Positions 1-8,079 of a DNA stretch of 64,000 bases are shown piece by piece. Numbering within the stretch: the stretch's first letter is position 1; each line of letters opens with the position of its first letter. The translations under genes and the position numbers were made by a program. Where the stretch lies: NCBI GenBank assembly GCA_003298465.1, contig QNGA01000001.1, forward strand, positions 1,364,001 to 1,428,000. The letters are read 5' to 3'. Below the pieces are notes generated by a model. It was not told the origin of the DNA and searched no databases. It saw only the letters and a list, made by a program, of their open reading frames with translations. Source of the DNA: a halophilic archaeon (GTDB lineage: Archaea > Halobacteriota > Halobacteria > Halobacteriales > Haladaptataceae).

Positions 1-1
1 G

Positions 2-505
2 TACCCCTGCTCCGTGCTGAAGGGTCGCGGCGCGTCCACGAACAACATCACCATCGCGTTCGCGGGCGAGGGCCAGAACATCGACACCGGTGCGAAGGTG
101 TACCACAACGCGCCGAAGACGAACTCCACCATCGAGTCCAAGTCCATCAGCAAGGACGGCGGCCGCACCAACTACCGCGGTCTCGTCCACATCAGCGACG
201 GCGCGGTGGACTCCTCGACCAGCGTCGAGTGTGACGCGCTGATGTTCGACAACGAGAGCACGTCGGACACCATGCCGTACATGGAGATCAACGAGGACCG
301 CGTCGACGTCGCCCACGAGGCGACCGTCGGGAAGATCGGCGACGAGGACGTGTTCTACCTCCAGAGCCGCGGTCTCGACGACGACGACGCGAAGCAGATG
401 ATCGTCTCCGGGTTCATCGAGCCCATCACGGAGGAACTGCCCATCGAGTACGCGGTCGAACTGAACCGACTCATCGAACTCGAAATGGAGGGGAGCCTCG
501 GATGA
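2..505 (+). CDS. sufB: SufB, Fe-S cluster scaffold (3' part only)
   Basis: C-terminal 167 codons of SufB, part of the SufBCD scaffold on which iron-sulfur clusters are assembled in the cytosol. The visible part matches the beta-helix core and the family's C-terminal end, including the stretches VYHNAPKTNS and FYLQSRGL and a final helical tail. The start lies before the window, so the N-terminal region cannot be judged. The stop overlaps the next start as ATGA, and the next gene is sufD, which shares the same fold. sufC is probably further upstream (inference from the usual sufCBD order). Confidence 0.96.
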   Translation, partial: YPCSVLKGRGASTNNITIAFAGEGQNIDTGAKVYHNAPKTNSTIESKSISKDGGRTNYRGLVHISDGAVDSSTSVECDALMFDNESTSDTMPYMEINEDRVDVAHEATVGKIGDEDVFYLQSRGLDDDDAKQMIVSGFIEPITEELPIEYAVELNRLIELEMEGSLG

Positions 506-1722
506 GCACGCAGGTGCACCGCTCCATCTCCGAAGAGACCGTCCGCCAGATCTCCGACGAACTCGACGAGCCGGAGTGGCTGCTGGAGACGCGACTGGAC
601 GCGCTGGCGGCGCTCGAGGAGCTCGACATGCCCGACGTCATCCGGACGCCGGGCCGCGACTGGACGAACCTCCACGCGCTCGACTTCGAGAGCTTCGTCG
701 ACCCGCTGAACGCGGCCGAGGAGAAAGACCAGGTCGGCCCCGACGAGGTGGAGGTGCTGTCCATCGCGGACGCCGTCGACGAGCACGAGGACCTCGTGCG
801 CGAGCACTTCGGCTCGGTCGTCGACCCGCAGGAGAACTACCTGACGGCGCTGTCGACCGCCCTCTTCAGCACGGGGACGGTCGTCTACGTCCCGGAGGGC
901 GTCGACGCGGAGGACGTCACCATCCGGACGACGATGAACAGCCAGTCGCTTTTCAACTACACGCTCGTCGTCACCGAGCGGTCGAGTTCGGTGACCATCC
1001 TCGAACGGCAGTCGACCGGCGACGAAGCCGCCGGAGCCGACGGGGAGCGCTACTACAGCGGCCTCGTCGAAGTCGTCGCGGGCGAGAACAGCCACGTCCA
1101 GTACGGTTCCCTGCAGGAACTCGACGACGAGACGTACAACTATACGCTCAAGCGCGGTAGCGCCGACGACTACGCGACGGTCAACTGGATCGAGGGCAAC
1201 CTCGGCTCGCGGCTCACGAAGTCCAGCGTCGAAACCGAACTCGACGGCGAGTCGTCCGAGACCAAGACCGTCGGCGCGTTCTTCGGCCACGACGACCAGC
1301 ACTTCGACATCGCCGCGCGCGTGTGGCACAACGCTGCCCACACGACCGCCGACCTCATCACCCGGGGCGTCCTCGACGACACCGCCCGCTCCGTGTACGA
1401 GGGCGTCCAGGACGTCGGCAGCGACGCGTGGGACACCAGCTCCTACCAGCGCGAGAACACGCTGATGCTGAGCGACGGGAGCGAGGCCGACGCCTCCCCC
1501 AAACTCATCATCAACAACCACGACACCGAAGCCAGCCACTCCGCGACCGTCGGCCAGATCGACTCGGAGGACCTGTTCTACATGACCTCCCGGGGCGTCG
1601 ACGACGAGAGCGCGAGGAACATGCTCGTCGAAGGGTTCTTCGTTCCCGTCCTCGAGGAAATCGAGGTCGAGGAACTCGAAGAAGACCTGGAGACGAAGAT
1701 CGGCGAACGACTGCGGGCCTGA
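502..1722 (+). CDS. sufD: SufD, Fe-S cluster assembly protein
   Basis: A 406-residue SufD-type partner of SufB; SufB and SufD form the heterodimeric scaffold that works with the SufC ATPase. An N-terminal helical part (about residues 1-110) is followed by the beta-helix and the C-terminal segment with DLFYMTSRGVDD, parallel to the same segment of SufB just upstream. The ATG overlaps the sufB stop (ATGA), which implies translational coupling. It is followed after 2 bases by a ferritin-like gene and then a metal regulator, so this looks like an iron-responsive operon. Confidence 0.95.
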   Translation: MSTQVHRSISEETVRQISDELDEPEWLLETRLDALAALEELDMPDVIRTPGRDWTNLHALDFESFVDPLNAAEEKDQVGPDEVEVLSIADAVDEHEDLVREHFGSVVDPQENYLTALSTALFSTGTVVYVPEGVDAEDVTIRTTMNSQSLFNYTLVVTERSSSVTILERQSTGDEAAGADGERYYSGLVEVVAGENSHVQYGSLQELDDETYNYTLKRGSADDYATVNWIEGNLGSRLTKSSVETELDGESSETKTVGAFFGHDDQHFDIAARVWHNAAHTTADLITRGVLDDTARSVYEGVQDVGSDAWDTSSYQRENTLMLSDGSEADASPKLIINNHDTEASHSATVGQIDSEDLFYMTSRGVDDESARNMLVEGFFVPVLEEIEVEELEEDLETKIGERLRA

Positions 1723-1724
1723 GG

Positions 1725-2225
1725 ATGTCGGTCGGCGAACGCGTCTCGTCGGACCGTCAACTCGCCCGCCTGCTCCAGATAGGCGTGGTGCTCGAAGAAG
1801 TCGTCGAGGCGCGGGCCGCCCGCCACTACGAGTCGCTTTCGTCGGCGGAGCGCGACGACCTCCGCGAGGACGTCCGCGAGCTACTGACCGAAGCGCGCGA
1901 GGAGTCCGCGGAGCACCGCGAGCGTCTCGAAACGCTCGTCGACGAACTCGACGCGGAGTCGGTACCGTTCGAGGAGATAGAGACGCTGGTCGGCCAGCAG
2001 TACGCCCAGACCGCTCCGGAAGATTTCGACGGCGTCCTCTACGACCAGCTCCACGGCGAGGAGACGGCGTACAAGTTCTACGACGACCTCATCGAAGCCA
2101 TCGAAGCCAGCGACGTCGCATTCGGGCTGGACCGTCGGCGTCTGCTCGACACGCTCGAATCGATCCGGGAAGAGGAAGCCGAGGGCGTCGAGGAGGTCAC
2201 TCGCATCATGGAGGACAGCGAATGA
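1725..2225 (+). CDS. Ferritin-like domain protein
   Basis: A 166-residue all-helical, very acidic protein. Glu/His patterns typical of ferritin-like four-helix bundles are visible: EEVVEARAARHYESL (about residues 19-33), EESAEHRERLE (about 60-70) and YDQLHGEETAYKFYDDL (about 104-120), each supplying possible di-iron ligands. Its role could be iron storage or handling, or protection of Fe-S assembly; this is inferred from the domain and from its place between sufD and a DtxR-type regulator. The start is the ATG 2 bases after the sufD stop; a longer reading would run inside sufD. The exact family is not certain. Confidence 0.75.
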   Translation: MSVGERVSSDRQLARLLQIGVVLEEVVEARAARHYESLSSAERDDLREDVRELLTEAREESAEHRERLETLVDELDAESVPFEEIETLVGQQYAQTAPEDFDGVLYDQLHGEETAYKFYDDLIEAIEASDVAFGLDRRRLLDTLESIREEEAEGVEEVTRIMEDSE

Positions 2226-2650
2226 ACACGGCAGACCAGTATCTCAAGGCGATATTTCTCGTCCAGCGAATCGACGACGGTCCGGCGGCCACCGGCCAAC
2301 TTGCCGACCGTCTCGGCGTCAGCCCCGCGAGCGTCAACGAGATGGTCGGCAAGCTCTCGGACCGCGGTCTGGTCGAACACGAGAAGTACAAGGGTGCGAC
2401 GCTCACCGACGAGGGCGAGACTCGCGCCCGCGACGCGCTCCAGACCTACTGCATTCTCGAACGCTTCCTCGCGAACGTCCTCGAAGTGGAGGAGTTCCGC
2501 ACGGAGGCCCGCCAACTGGAGGCGGTCGTCGACGAGACGGTCGCCGAGCGACTCGACACCATCATCGACCGGGAGCCGCAGTGTCCGGACTGCTTCAACG
2601 CGGACGCGGACATGTGCGAGCTCCTCGGCGAGTGCGGCCACGCGGACTAG
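2222..2650 (+). CDS. DtxR-family metal-dependent transcription regulator
   Basis: A 142-residue regulator with an N-terminal winged helix (residues 1-65, including GQLADRLGVSPASVNEMVGK as the helix-turn-helix) followed by the dimerisation/metal-binding helix region. The C-terminus has a cysteine-rich cluster (CPDCFNADADMC and a last Cys) not needed in classical DtxR, which may bind Fe, Zn or a cluster. It lacks the SH3-like third domain. The ATG overlaps the ferritin-like gene's stop, so it is co-transcribed with suf genes and probably controls that operon in response to iron (inference). Confidence 0.88.
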   Translation: MNTADQYLKAIFLVQRIDDGPAATGQLADRLGVSPASVNEMVGKLSDRGLVEHEKYKGATLTDEGETRARDALQTYCILERFLANVLEVEEFRTEARQLEAVVDETVAERLDTIIDREPQCPDCFNADADMCELLGECGHAD

Positions 2651-2790
2651 TCCGTTCCACCGTCCGTTCGGTCGGTTGCGGTACGTTCAAGTTCGCCCGG
2701 GAATTACGTGGCGGTGACGTCCCGTGTATCCCCGGTTTCGTGGCGGTGAACGGCCCCCGAGACGCCGGGCGTCTACGGGACGAGTACGGC

Positions 2791-2860
2791 GAACGAAGTC
2801 CCGTGGTGTAGTGGCCAATCATAATGGCCTTTGGAGCCATTGACGGCGGTTCGAATCCGC
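2791..2860 (+). repeat. Left attachment repeat (attL)
   Basis: This 70-bp direct repeat is identical to 16047-16116. It begins 6 bases before the tRNA-Gln start and ends within the T-stem, one base before the left copy diverges (ataaatcg here, against cgggact acceptor sequence on the right). Confidence 0.9.
2797..2860 (+). pseudogene. Truncated tRNA-Gln(UUG) at attL
   Basis: The first 64 bases are identical to the intact tRNA-Gln at 16053-16125, including the anticodon loop CTTTGGA. The last T-stem base and the whole 3' acceptor strand are missing, since the sequence switches to element DNA at 2861. It cannot form an acceptor stem and is non-functional as a tRNA. Confidence 0.9.
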
Positions 2861-2880
2861 ATAAATCGCCACCACACACC

Positions 2881-2920
2881 TTACGTCCGTAGTTTTCTGG
2901 CGTTCAGCGAATGGACGTAA
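2881..2920. repeat. Inverted repeat next to attL
   Basis: Perfect 8-bp arms TTACGTCC (2881-2888) and GGACGTAA (2913-2920) lie between the left attachment repeat and the integrase gene. The position suits an integrase arm-binding site or an integrase operator (inference). Confidence 0.5.
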
Positions 2921-3019
2921 AACCATGCCACAGGCCATATACACTCATTACACTACCCACCCGTGTCCCGTACAGCGATTCCAGTTCGTGTCTAGCCAAA
3001 TTCAAGAACGGGGACAACG

Positions 3020-4132
3020 ATGACGGACGATTACGTCGAAAGCATCCTTCTCGTCCCCGAATCGGCACAGGAGCGACTGAATGACCGACAAGTGGTTGAC
3101 TACCGGAATCATCGACGTGACCTTGTGCGATGGGCATTACATCTCGGCAAAGACCCATCCACAGCAGATGGGTACGCTCATGGCACTGTCAAACACCGTG
3201 CGTACCGTATTGACTCGTTCTATCAATGGGTTTGGGACGAGTATGACGGCTACACCACGAATGTCACGCACGATCATGCTGACAGATACGTTCGAGAACT
3301 AGCCTATAGTGACAGTAGTACCAATCACAAGTCGAACGTTGTGAAGGCGCTAAAAATGCTGTTCAAGTGGCAAAAATACGAACGTGGCGGAGAGTTGTGG
3401 GAGCCAGATATGACGTTCAGCAGCGGTTCACAACCGTCACAGCCACGGGATTACTTTACTCGGGATGAACGAACTTCACTTCGAGAAGCTGCCTTGGAAT
3501 ACGATAGCGTCCCCTGTTACACTGCTCTCACTGCTAACGAACGTCGAGAGTGGAAGCGTCTTCTCGCACAACGATACAAGATGCCTCTCAATGACGTAGG
3601 CAAAGAAGAATTCCAACGAGCAAATGGATTCCAATTCCCGTCACTTGTATGGATGTCACTTGATGCAGGGCTACGTCCTGTGGAAGTGGAACGTGCGTCA
3701 GTTGACTGGGTAGATGTAGACAACGAAGTACTGCGTATCCCCGCTGACGATGCTGCAAAGAGTGACGAGAACTGGACGGTGTCTATTCGCTCTCAAACAG
3801 CGACGATGTTACAGAAGTGGCTGATGGAGCGAGAGCTGTATGAGAAGTACGACGAGACAGATGCACTCTGGTTGACCCGTGAAGGGAATCCGTATCAATC
3901 TCGGTCGCTCAAGTACCTTCTCGAACGACTTTGTGAGCACGCCGGGATTGAGATAGGAAACCGCCAAATAAGCTGGTATGCGATACGCCACTCCGTTGGG
4001 ACCTACATGACCCGTGAGGAAGATCTAGCCGCTGCACAGGCTCAGCTTCGTCACAAGAGCGAGCAAACAACGATGAAGTACGACAATGCCCCCGTCGAAG
4101 ATCGCCAGGATGCTCTAGATCGAATGGGCTGA
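3020..4132 (+). CDS. Tyrosine recombinase / integrase
   Basis: A 370-residue XerC/D-type integrase, expected to cut and rejoin the element at the tRNA-Gln attachment site. An N-terminal SAM-like DNA-binding domain (about residues 15-115) precedes the catalytic domain. Visible catalytic residues are Arg219 (in DAGLRPVEVE), Arg323 with following His324 (WYAIRHSVGTYM), His345 (QLRHKSE) and Tyr354 (MKYDN). The first position of the HxxR box is Tyr320 rather than His, a common variation in this superfamily. It lies just inside the left attachment repeat, reading inward, and its codon use differs from the flanking host genes. Confidence 0.95.
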   Translation: MTDDYVESILLVPESAQERLNDRQVVDYRNHRRDLVRWALHLGKDPSTADGYAHGTVKHRAYRIDSFYQWVWDEYDGYTTNVTHDHADRYVRELAYSDSSTNHKSNVVKALKMLFKWQKYERGGELWEPDMTFSSGSQPSQPRDYFTRDERTSLREAALEYDSVPCYTALTANERREWKRLLAQRYKMPLNDVGKEEFQRANGFQFPSLVWMSLDAGLRPVEVERASVDWVDVDNEVLRIPADDAAKSDENWTVSIRSQTATMLQKWLMERELYEKYDETDALWLTREGNPYQSRSLKYLLERLCEHAGIEIGNRQISWYAIRHSVGTYMTREEDLAAAQAQLRHKSEQTTMKYDNAPVEDRQDALDRMG

Positions 4133-4429
4133 ATCCTCCTCGCAAACTACTCCCAAATTTGTCCACCGGAAGTGAGGGGCCGCAGTTGAACCAGTCGAAA
4201 CCCACCTTTCCTGTGTTCCATAACCAAATGACATCTCTGACGACGGTGGCCATCAGAAGAGCGTGAGAGTCCTGAGTCTCGTCTCACATTCGTATTCTGA
4301 AGACCCTTAGAACAACGAGGGGAATGTCTCTCGACTCCCGAAGCGTCCCCCAGAAATGACTCTCATGTCCACACAGATGACTCACAAAGGGACGTAGGGT
4401 AGGTGCACGTCCCGAATGGTCTCTCGAAG

Positions 4430-4451
4430 TGTCGGGGCACTACACCCGACA
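4430..4451. repeat. Inverted repeat, TGTCGGG family, copy 1
   Basis: TGTCGGG (4430-4436) is mirrored by CCCGACA (4445-4451) across an 8-base loop. The same arms recur at 4573-4612 and 4857-4890. Confidence 0.7.
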
Positions 4452-4572
4452 ATTAAATCATGCGACTAACCAATTATCAAACTTCGTTTCGTGACAATTC
4501 AAGGAATGGGGAAGCGGTCAGAAAGGAAACGTGGAATGGAGTCTCCACGCCCCTAGGCCGATCACTGATGAA

Positions 4573-4612
4573 TGTCGGGTGAAAGCCCCATAGTCAAAGG
4601 CAATACCCGACA
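4573..4612. repeat. Inverted repeat, TGTCGGG family, copy 2
   Basis: TGTCGGGT (4573-4580) is mirrored perfectly by ACCCGACA (4605-4612) across 24 bases. Confidence 0.7.
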
Positions 4613-4757
4613 CTAGCTCATTAATTGTTTATTAACTAAAGTTCTTCCCCTCGAAGAAAAGGATTCCAATGGCGACGATGTAAACCCCGTTTTGAGGGCC
4701 CTTAAGGAGACGGAGGATGCAAGAGAATGAATCACTATTCGTCTTCACTTTTCGAGG

Positions 4758-4785
4758 AAAGTTGGTTCGGGAGCAAACCAACTTT
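4758..4785. repeat. Perfect 10-bp hairpin in the control region
   Basis: AAAGTTGGTT (4758-4767) pairs perfectly with AACCAACTTT (4776-4785) around an 8-base loop. It could be a protein-binding site, a counter-transcript terminator or part of an origin. Confidence 0.65.
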
Positions 4786-4856
4786 GGCAAACTATGACAG
4801 GATAATAGAACATGGGATGGCGCTCCACGTTCCAAATGGTACACTATCCTGAGGTG

Positions 4857-4890
4857 TGTCGGGTAGTCCTTGAGTCAGGGTAGCCCGACA
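4857..4890. repeat. Inverted repeat, TGTCGGG family, copy 3
   Basis: TGTCGGGT (4857-4864) is mirrored by GCCCGACA (4883-4890), with one G-T pair in the outer stem. Confidence 0.65.
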
Positions 4891-5080
4891 GTCGCCACAA
4901 CCCAATCACTCATCAAATGCTTTGTGATATCAAGGAAACGTGAGAGAGTGTGTCTATACTGTCCAACTTTGGCTAGCAAGATTGGACGATGCACTTCCCA
5001 CGTCTGTCCCTTCGCTCCCAAAGATGGCGTGCTCTTTCCGCTACCTGATTACTTTGAATGGAAGGATCTAAATTGACCAG

Positions 5081-5098
5081 ATACTTTTATTATATTCT
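5081..5098 (+). promoter_or_regulatory. TATA-like promoter of the replication-like gene
   Basis: An AT-rich stretch (acttttattatattctt) lies about 50 bases before the small frame at 5142 and about 115 bases before the ATG at 5209. It fits an archaeal TATA element with a start near 5115-5120. Confidence 0.45.
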
Positions 5099-5141
5099 TT
5101 ACTTAGCAAGAGTCTTATCAGCTTTGGGGCCATTAGTTAGA

Positions 5142-5201
5142 ATGTCGGAAGTTGATGAAGAGAAGAATTTTGCTGTCTATGTGAAAGAGCAGACAGGCTA
5201 A
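5142..5201 (+). CDS. Possible 19-residue leader peptide
   Basis: A small frame, ATG to TAA, ends 7 bases before the start of the replication-like gene and reads MSEVDEEKNFAVYVKEQTG, which is acidic like real halophile proteins. It is too short for any family assignment. It may be a coupled leader peptide or a chance frame. Confidence 0.3.
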   Translation: MSEVDEEKNFAVYVKEQTG

Positions 5202-5208
5202 TTTAGAC

Positions 5209-7164
5209 ATGACTGAAAGCTACGAGTCATTCATCACGACCAATTTAGGAGAAGAAGATGCAATGAGTTCCAAGCAAGAACAAGCGAATGGGCAAACTGT
5301 CCAAAGTATTTCCTCATTTGATTCACTGTCTCTGGACGACGTTCGGAGAAAAGAGGCAGATCTCATCAGGGAGTCAGTGGCGACGAGTGGCGGCACTCTC
5401 CATGACATCACTTGTCGAGAGGCAGCAAGGAAGACGATTGCCCAACTTGCATTTGAGGGAGAGCATCTTATCACGTACTTTGTCAAGCGGACGAAAAACC
5501 AGGAGAAGATGGAAGACCTTTGTGATGAGGCGGGCGTCCCATCTAATCAGATTCTCCGTCTTCCGAGCATGGAGGATTGCGATTGTTTCGGTCGGATGCC
5601 TCCCTCCCTTGCTAAAGCCTTGTTAGAACGAATTCGTGACCTATTGTATGAAAATGGTTACCACACTAAGCGGATCCATGATGAAATGGGGCTTCCAGAT
5701 TGTGAGTACATGGAGAAGCGCAAGGAGATTGACCGGAAGACCGAGAACGGAGAGTTAGACCAATACTCAATCGTCATCGCTCACCACAATCATGTCCGTA
5801 TCAGTCGACTATTTGAGGGCCGGGTTCCGGTCATTGACGGCCTCAATTGTGGCTCATTCGAGAAGACGTTTGATGATATCAGCAATGTCTTAGACCCATT
5901 CCTAGCGAGCAAAGATAGCCTTCCGCTCAAAGATACAGACGAGTTGCTACAATACCTCGGTCGTGGAGAGCAGAAGGAAGGACTCCTCAGGTGGTTCCAA
6001 GATGAGGGAGTTGAATATCTCACCGAATCACCTGATATAGATGATCTCCACCACCGACAAGCTCCCTTCATCGTTCTAGCTTTGCTATTAGCAAACCCAA
6101 GGAGCAATGGCCTCTGGTCATACAATCTCGGGGATTGGTTTGAAGACAGCATCAATGTCGAGAATGATATTCAGCGACGAGTAGTCTACAAGGAGGGCCA
6201 AGACGACGATGAGTCAGATTCTTCCTTTGATGGTGGGCCAGACATTGGTGTCCTCTCGACAGCAGACCTCAACTCCTCTCAAGGGATTGTGGCCCTCGAC
6301 ACTGACCCCATTGAGCGGATGTGGAACACTATCCATCAGACCGAGTTTGAGGAGCGAAGCGTCATCTCTCACGACTCTCGGAGGAAGAAACTCGTTCTCG
6401 ACAAGATGGATTGTTCCATTGAGCAGTACAACGAGGATTCGACAAAGCACGCTTCGTCTTTTAAAACAATCGCCCCAAAGAAGGACCCCGCGATCTTAGA
6501 GGATATCTGTGATACCATCTCGGGGAAGCCATATCTCTTCTCAACGAAGAAAGCACGGGAGGAGTACCAGGGAATTATGGCATTTGCCTACACTGATGGA
6601 GGTCAGAATTACGAGTCCTTCATCCCTGAGTTTCCCGACCAGGATCATTTCGCCCTCTTCAACTCGCCTCATCCCGGAGATCACTACCTCAAACGATGGG
6701 CCGCTTACTCCAATTTCACTCTCAAGAAGAAGGGAGGGACAGGAACAGACAAATTCTATGAAGCAATGAGAGAGGGGGACGCAGAGATTGACAACGAATC
6801 TCTCGGGACTCAGTTCTATCATCATTTCGTTCACAACCGAGTCCTTCGTCCCATCCTCTCAATTGGCGAGCGAGAAGACAGCTCCCCAACGTTCCACCTG
6901 AATCATTGTTGTGTCCCACCGTGGCTGCAGGATGCTTGGGGCAAAGAGAAGAGTGTCTGTTATAATCGCGGAAAGAAGCAAAGTCTCCTCGATTTCCTTG
7001 AGAAGGTCGAAGAAGCAACGAAGAAGGAGATCCTTGAGAACTCTGATTATACCAGCAAAAGAGGTGTTAGAAAGGCTGTGAACGATTTAGAAGAAGAGGG
7101 AAAACTTGAATCATGGCAAGATTGGGACGATCATGGTCGGAAGAAGTACGCCCTCCTAGACTAG
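5209..7164 (+). CDS. Large replication-like protein, possible degenerate helicase with C-terminal winged helix
   Basis: A 651-residue acidic protein, the largest of the element. No family is certain. Residues about 45-110 resemble the first part of a superfamily 2-like ATPase (a SGGTLHD stretch where a P-loop would sit, then a beta strand LITYFVKR), but no clean Walker A lysine is visible. Residues about 185-215 (VIAHHNHVRISRL, VPVIDGLN) resemble the second strand, where a helicase would carry its DExx box; here it reads DGLN. The last 60 residues form a winged helix (TSKRGVRKAVNDLEEEGKLE). It follows an origin-like region and is followed by a large hairpin, so a replication initiator or helper role is inferred, not shown. 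Confidence 0.6.
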   Translation: MTESYESFITTNLGEEDAMSSKQEQANGQTVQSISSFDSLSLDDVRRKEADLIRESVATSGGTLHDITCREAARKTIAQLAFEGEHLITYFVKRTKNQEKMEDLCDEAGVPSNQILRLPSMEDCDCFGRMPPSLAKALLERIRDLLYENGYHTKRIHDEMGLPDCEYMEKRKEIDRKTENGELDQYSIVIAHHNHVRISRLFEGRVPVIDGLNCGSFEKTFDDISNVLDPFLASKDSLPLKDTDELLQYLGRGEQKEGLLRWFQDEGVEYLTESPDIDDLHHRQAPFIVLALLLANPRSNGLWSYNLGDWFEDSINVENDIQRRVVYKEGQDDDESDSSFDGGPDIGVLSTADLNSSQGIVALDTDPIERMWNTIHQTEFEERSVISHDSRRKKLVLDKMDCSIEQYNEDSTKHASSFKTIAPKKDPAILEDICDTISGKPYLFSTKKAREEYQGIMAFAYTDGGQNYESFIPEFPDQDHFALFNSPHPGDHYLKRWAAYSNFTLKKKGGTGTDKFYEAMREGDAEIDNESLGTQFYHHFVHNRVLRPILSIGEREDSSPTFHLNHCCVPPWLQDAWGKEKSVCYNRGKKQSLLDFLEKVEEATKKEILENSDYTSKRGVRKAVNDLEEEGKLESWQDWDDHGRKKYALLD

Positions 7165-7251
7165 GGGGTGGAAAAAGGTCCATATTGATACTACTACAAG
7201 CGTTACCAGTTCCAATATGGAGACTTTTCCACCCCTCCCCTTCTAGTCTAG
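7155..7251. repeat. Long imperfect inverted repeat after the replication-like gene
   Basis: The left arm (7155-7187, including CTAGACTAG and GGGGTGGAAAA then CCATATTG) is mirrored by the right arm (7213-7251, including CAATATGG, TTTTCCACCCC and CTAGTCTAG) around a 25-base loop. The left arm includes the stop codon of the preceding gene. It may act as a terminator or as a replication or recombination structure. Confidence 0.7.
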
Positions 7252-7473
7252 ACGATGGTCAGTCGGCCTTGTTCGTCACTAGGGGATGTACCATCCATTG
7301 CATCTAACCAACCATTCTCTGTGGCCTTCCAGTGTGCTCTGCTTCGTTGTGGTCCGTGAGGAGTCACTCCTTAGGTCACCGAGAGGTAAGAGACAAGCAA
7401 TCCACTGAGAAGCCTGTGTGCTCCTTATGGGAGCAAGAAAGAAAAAGCAAATGCCCCGAATGGGGACGGTGAC
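7165..7473. other. Non-coding gap after the replication-like gene
   Basis: This holds the right arm of the long inverted repeat and copy 1 of the 7390/8080 repeat. No gene is supported in it. Confidence 0.6.
7390..7471 (-). repeat. Direct-repeat element, copy 1 (hairpin plus T-run on the minus strand)
   Basis: This copy shares long blocks with 8080-8163: the segment beginning gagacaag, then ccactgag, and aaagcaaatgccccgaa near the end. Read on the minus strand it has CCCC-attc-GGGG followed by a T-rich run, like an archaeal terminator. A second hairpin (GCTCC/GGAGC) differs in sequence from the other copy but is kept as a hairpin. It lies directly 3' of the small minus-strand frame at 7474-7560. 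Confidence 0.6.
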
Positions 7474-7560
7474 TTAGACTACCTCAAATTCCAACTCGAT
7501 CTCGAATTTTGTCTGATCCTGATCGTTGACCAGGATATCATCATGTGTCCTCAGTCTCAC
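7474..7560 (-). CDS. Possible 28-residue protein
   Basis: A GTG-started minus-strand frame that is acidic and halophile-like (ending KFEIELEFEVV). A CTATATTT sequence about 25 bases upstream could be its TATA box, giving a leaderless transcript. It ends 3 bases before a terminator-like repeat. It is too short for a family assignment. Confidence 0.35.
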   Translation of the reverse strand: MRLRTHDDILVNDQDQTKFEIELEFEVV

Positions 7561-7619
7561 GACGACAAGCCAGGCCAAATATAGCAAGCTGCCATAGCTA
7601 GAAGGCTTATCCGCGTCCT

Positions 7620-7811
7620 GTGGCTAGCGTTAATATGAGATACATTTGCTCCGAGTGTGGGTGGTCGTACACCAAGGACGGGAAGTATGATGAGGTGGCC
7701 AACACCAAACTCGTACAGCATCTTAGGGAGACTGGTCATACCCCCATCGGACGACTAGGTACTCTCAAAAAGTACTCCGCAAAATCGGCTCCAGAGCGGA
7801 TCCCTGCCTAA
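7620..7811 (+). CDS. Small C2H2 zinc-finger protein
   Basis: A 63-residue protein with a single classical zinc finger: CSECGWSY (Cys pair near residues 10 and 13) followed by HLRETGH (His pair). The spacing between pairs is about 20 residues. A second in-frame ATG at 7635 (MRYICSECG) could be the true start and would give 58 residues. Zinc-finger microproteins of this type are common on haloarchaeal plasmids and viruses, where they probably act in DNA binding or protein contacts; the target is unknown. It converges with the zinc-ribbon gene on the minus strand. Confidence 0.7.
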   Translation: MASVNMRYICSECGWSYTKDGKYDEVANTKLVQHLRETGHTPIGRLGTLKKYSAKSAPERIPA

Positions 7812-7847
7812 TAGCAAGTGAATGGACAAGCCGCTACTCCAATACCC

Positions 7848-7988
7848 TCACTCAACATCACGACAATCGGGGCAGAGATCGTCTTCGAGATAGGTCTCGT
7901 TGAATGCGCTCCCACAACTCCCGCATTGCTTGATAAGATCGTCAGGGTCGTTTGTAAATTCGTCTTCGTTCCCTTCGGTGTTCGTCAT
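7848..7988 (-). CDS. Small zinc-ribbon protein (46 residues)
   Basis: ATG to TGA on the minus strand encodes an acidic 46-residue protein with two Cys pairs (CGSCG near residue 22 and CPDC near residue 39), the layout of a zinc ribbon. Composition and codon use are clearly coding, while the plus strand of the same stretch gives a hydrophobic, non-halophilic sequence. The function is unknown; it may be a nucleic-acid-binding or regulatory microprotein of the element. Confidence 0.7.
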   Translation of the reverse strand: MTNTEGNEDEFTNDPDDLIKQCGSCGSAFNETYLEDDLCPDCRDVE

Positions 7989-8079
7989 CTAAATCCTCAT
8001 GCACGGTAGCTCCATAAGTCTACCCGTCAAATAGTTTATTAGAATGAAGAAAGATGCCATGTTCCCTTCCGAGGGTTGA

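Larger units (their letters stand above)
4133..5141. other. Non-coding control region with repeated inverted repeats (origin candidate)
   Basis: About 1 kb without a convincing gene between the integrase and the replication-like gene. It holds three inverted repeats sharing the arm TGTCGGG (4430-4451, 4573-4612, 4857-4890), a perfect 10-bp hairpin at 4758-4785, a 6-bp hairpin CGTGGA/TCCACG near 4531-4548 and AT-rich stretches around 4450-4490 and 4618-4650. Iterated inverted repeats beside AT-rich DNA, upstream of a replication-like protein, fit a replication origin or copy-control region (inference). Short frames here (such as 4870-5076, TTG start) have no halophile-like composition. Confidence 0.5.

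Noticed and set aside
355..1539. A 394-codon minus-strand frame antisense to sufD.
   Set aside because: Mirror of the GC-rich sufD codons; Val/Arg/Asp-rich shadow typical of high-GC genomes. Many others in the host part were dismissed for the same reason.
4632..4844. A 70-codon minus-strand frame over the 10-bp hairpin.
   Set aside because: Basic, Cys- and Ser-rich composition and an overlap with the repeat region argue against a gene.
4870..5076. A 68-codon TTG-started frame with several Cys.
   Set aside because: Non-acidic, starts inside an inverted repeat and has no promoter match; the Cys spacing does not fit a zinc motif.
7818..8009. A 63-codon plus-strand frame.
   Set aside because: Hydrophobic and non-halophilic; the opposite strand encodes a clear zinc-ribbon protein.
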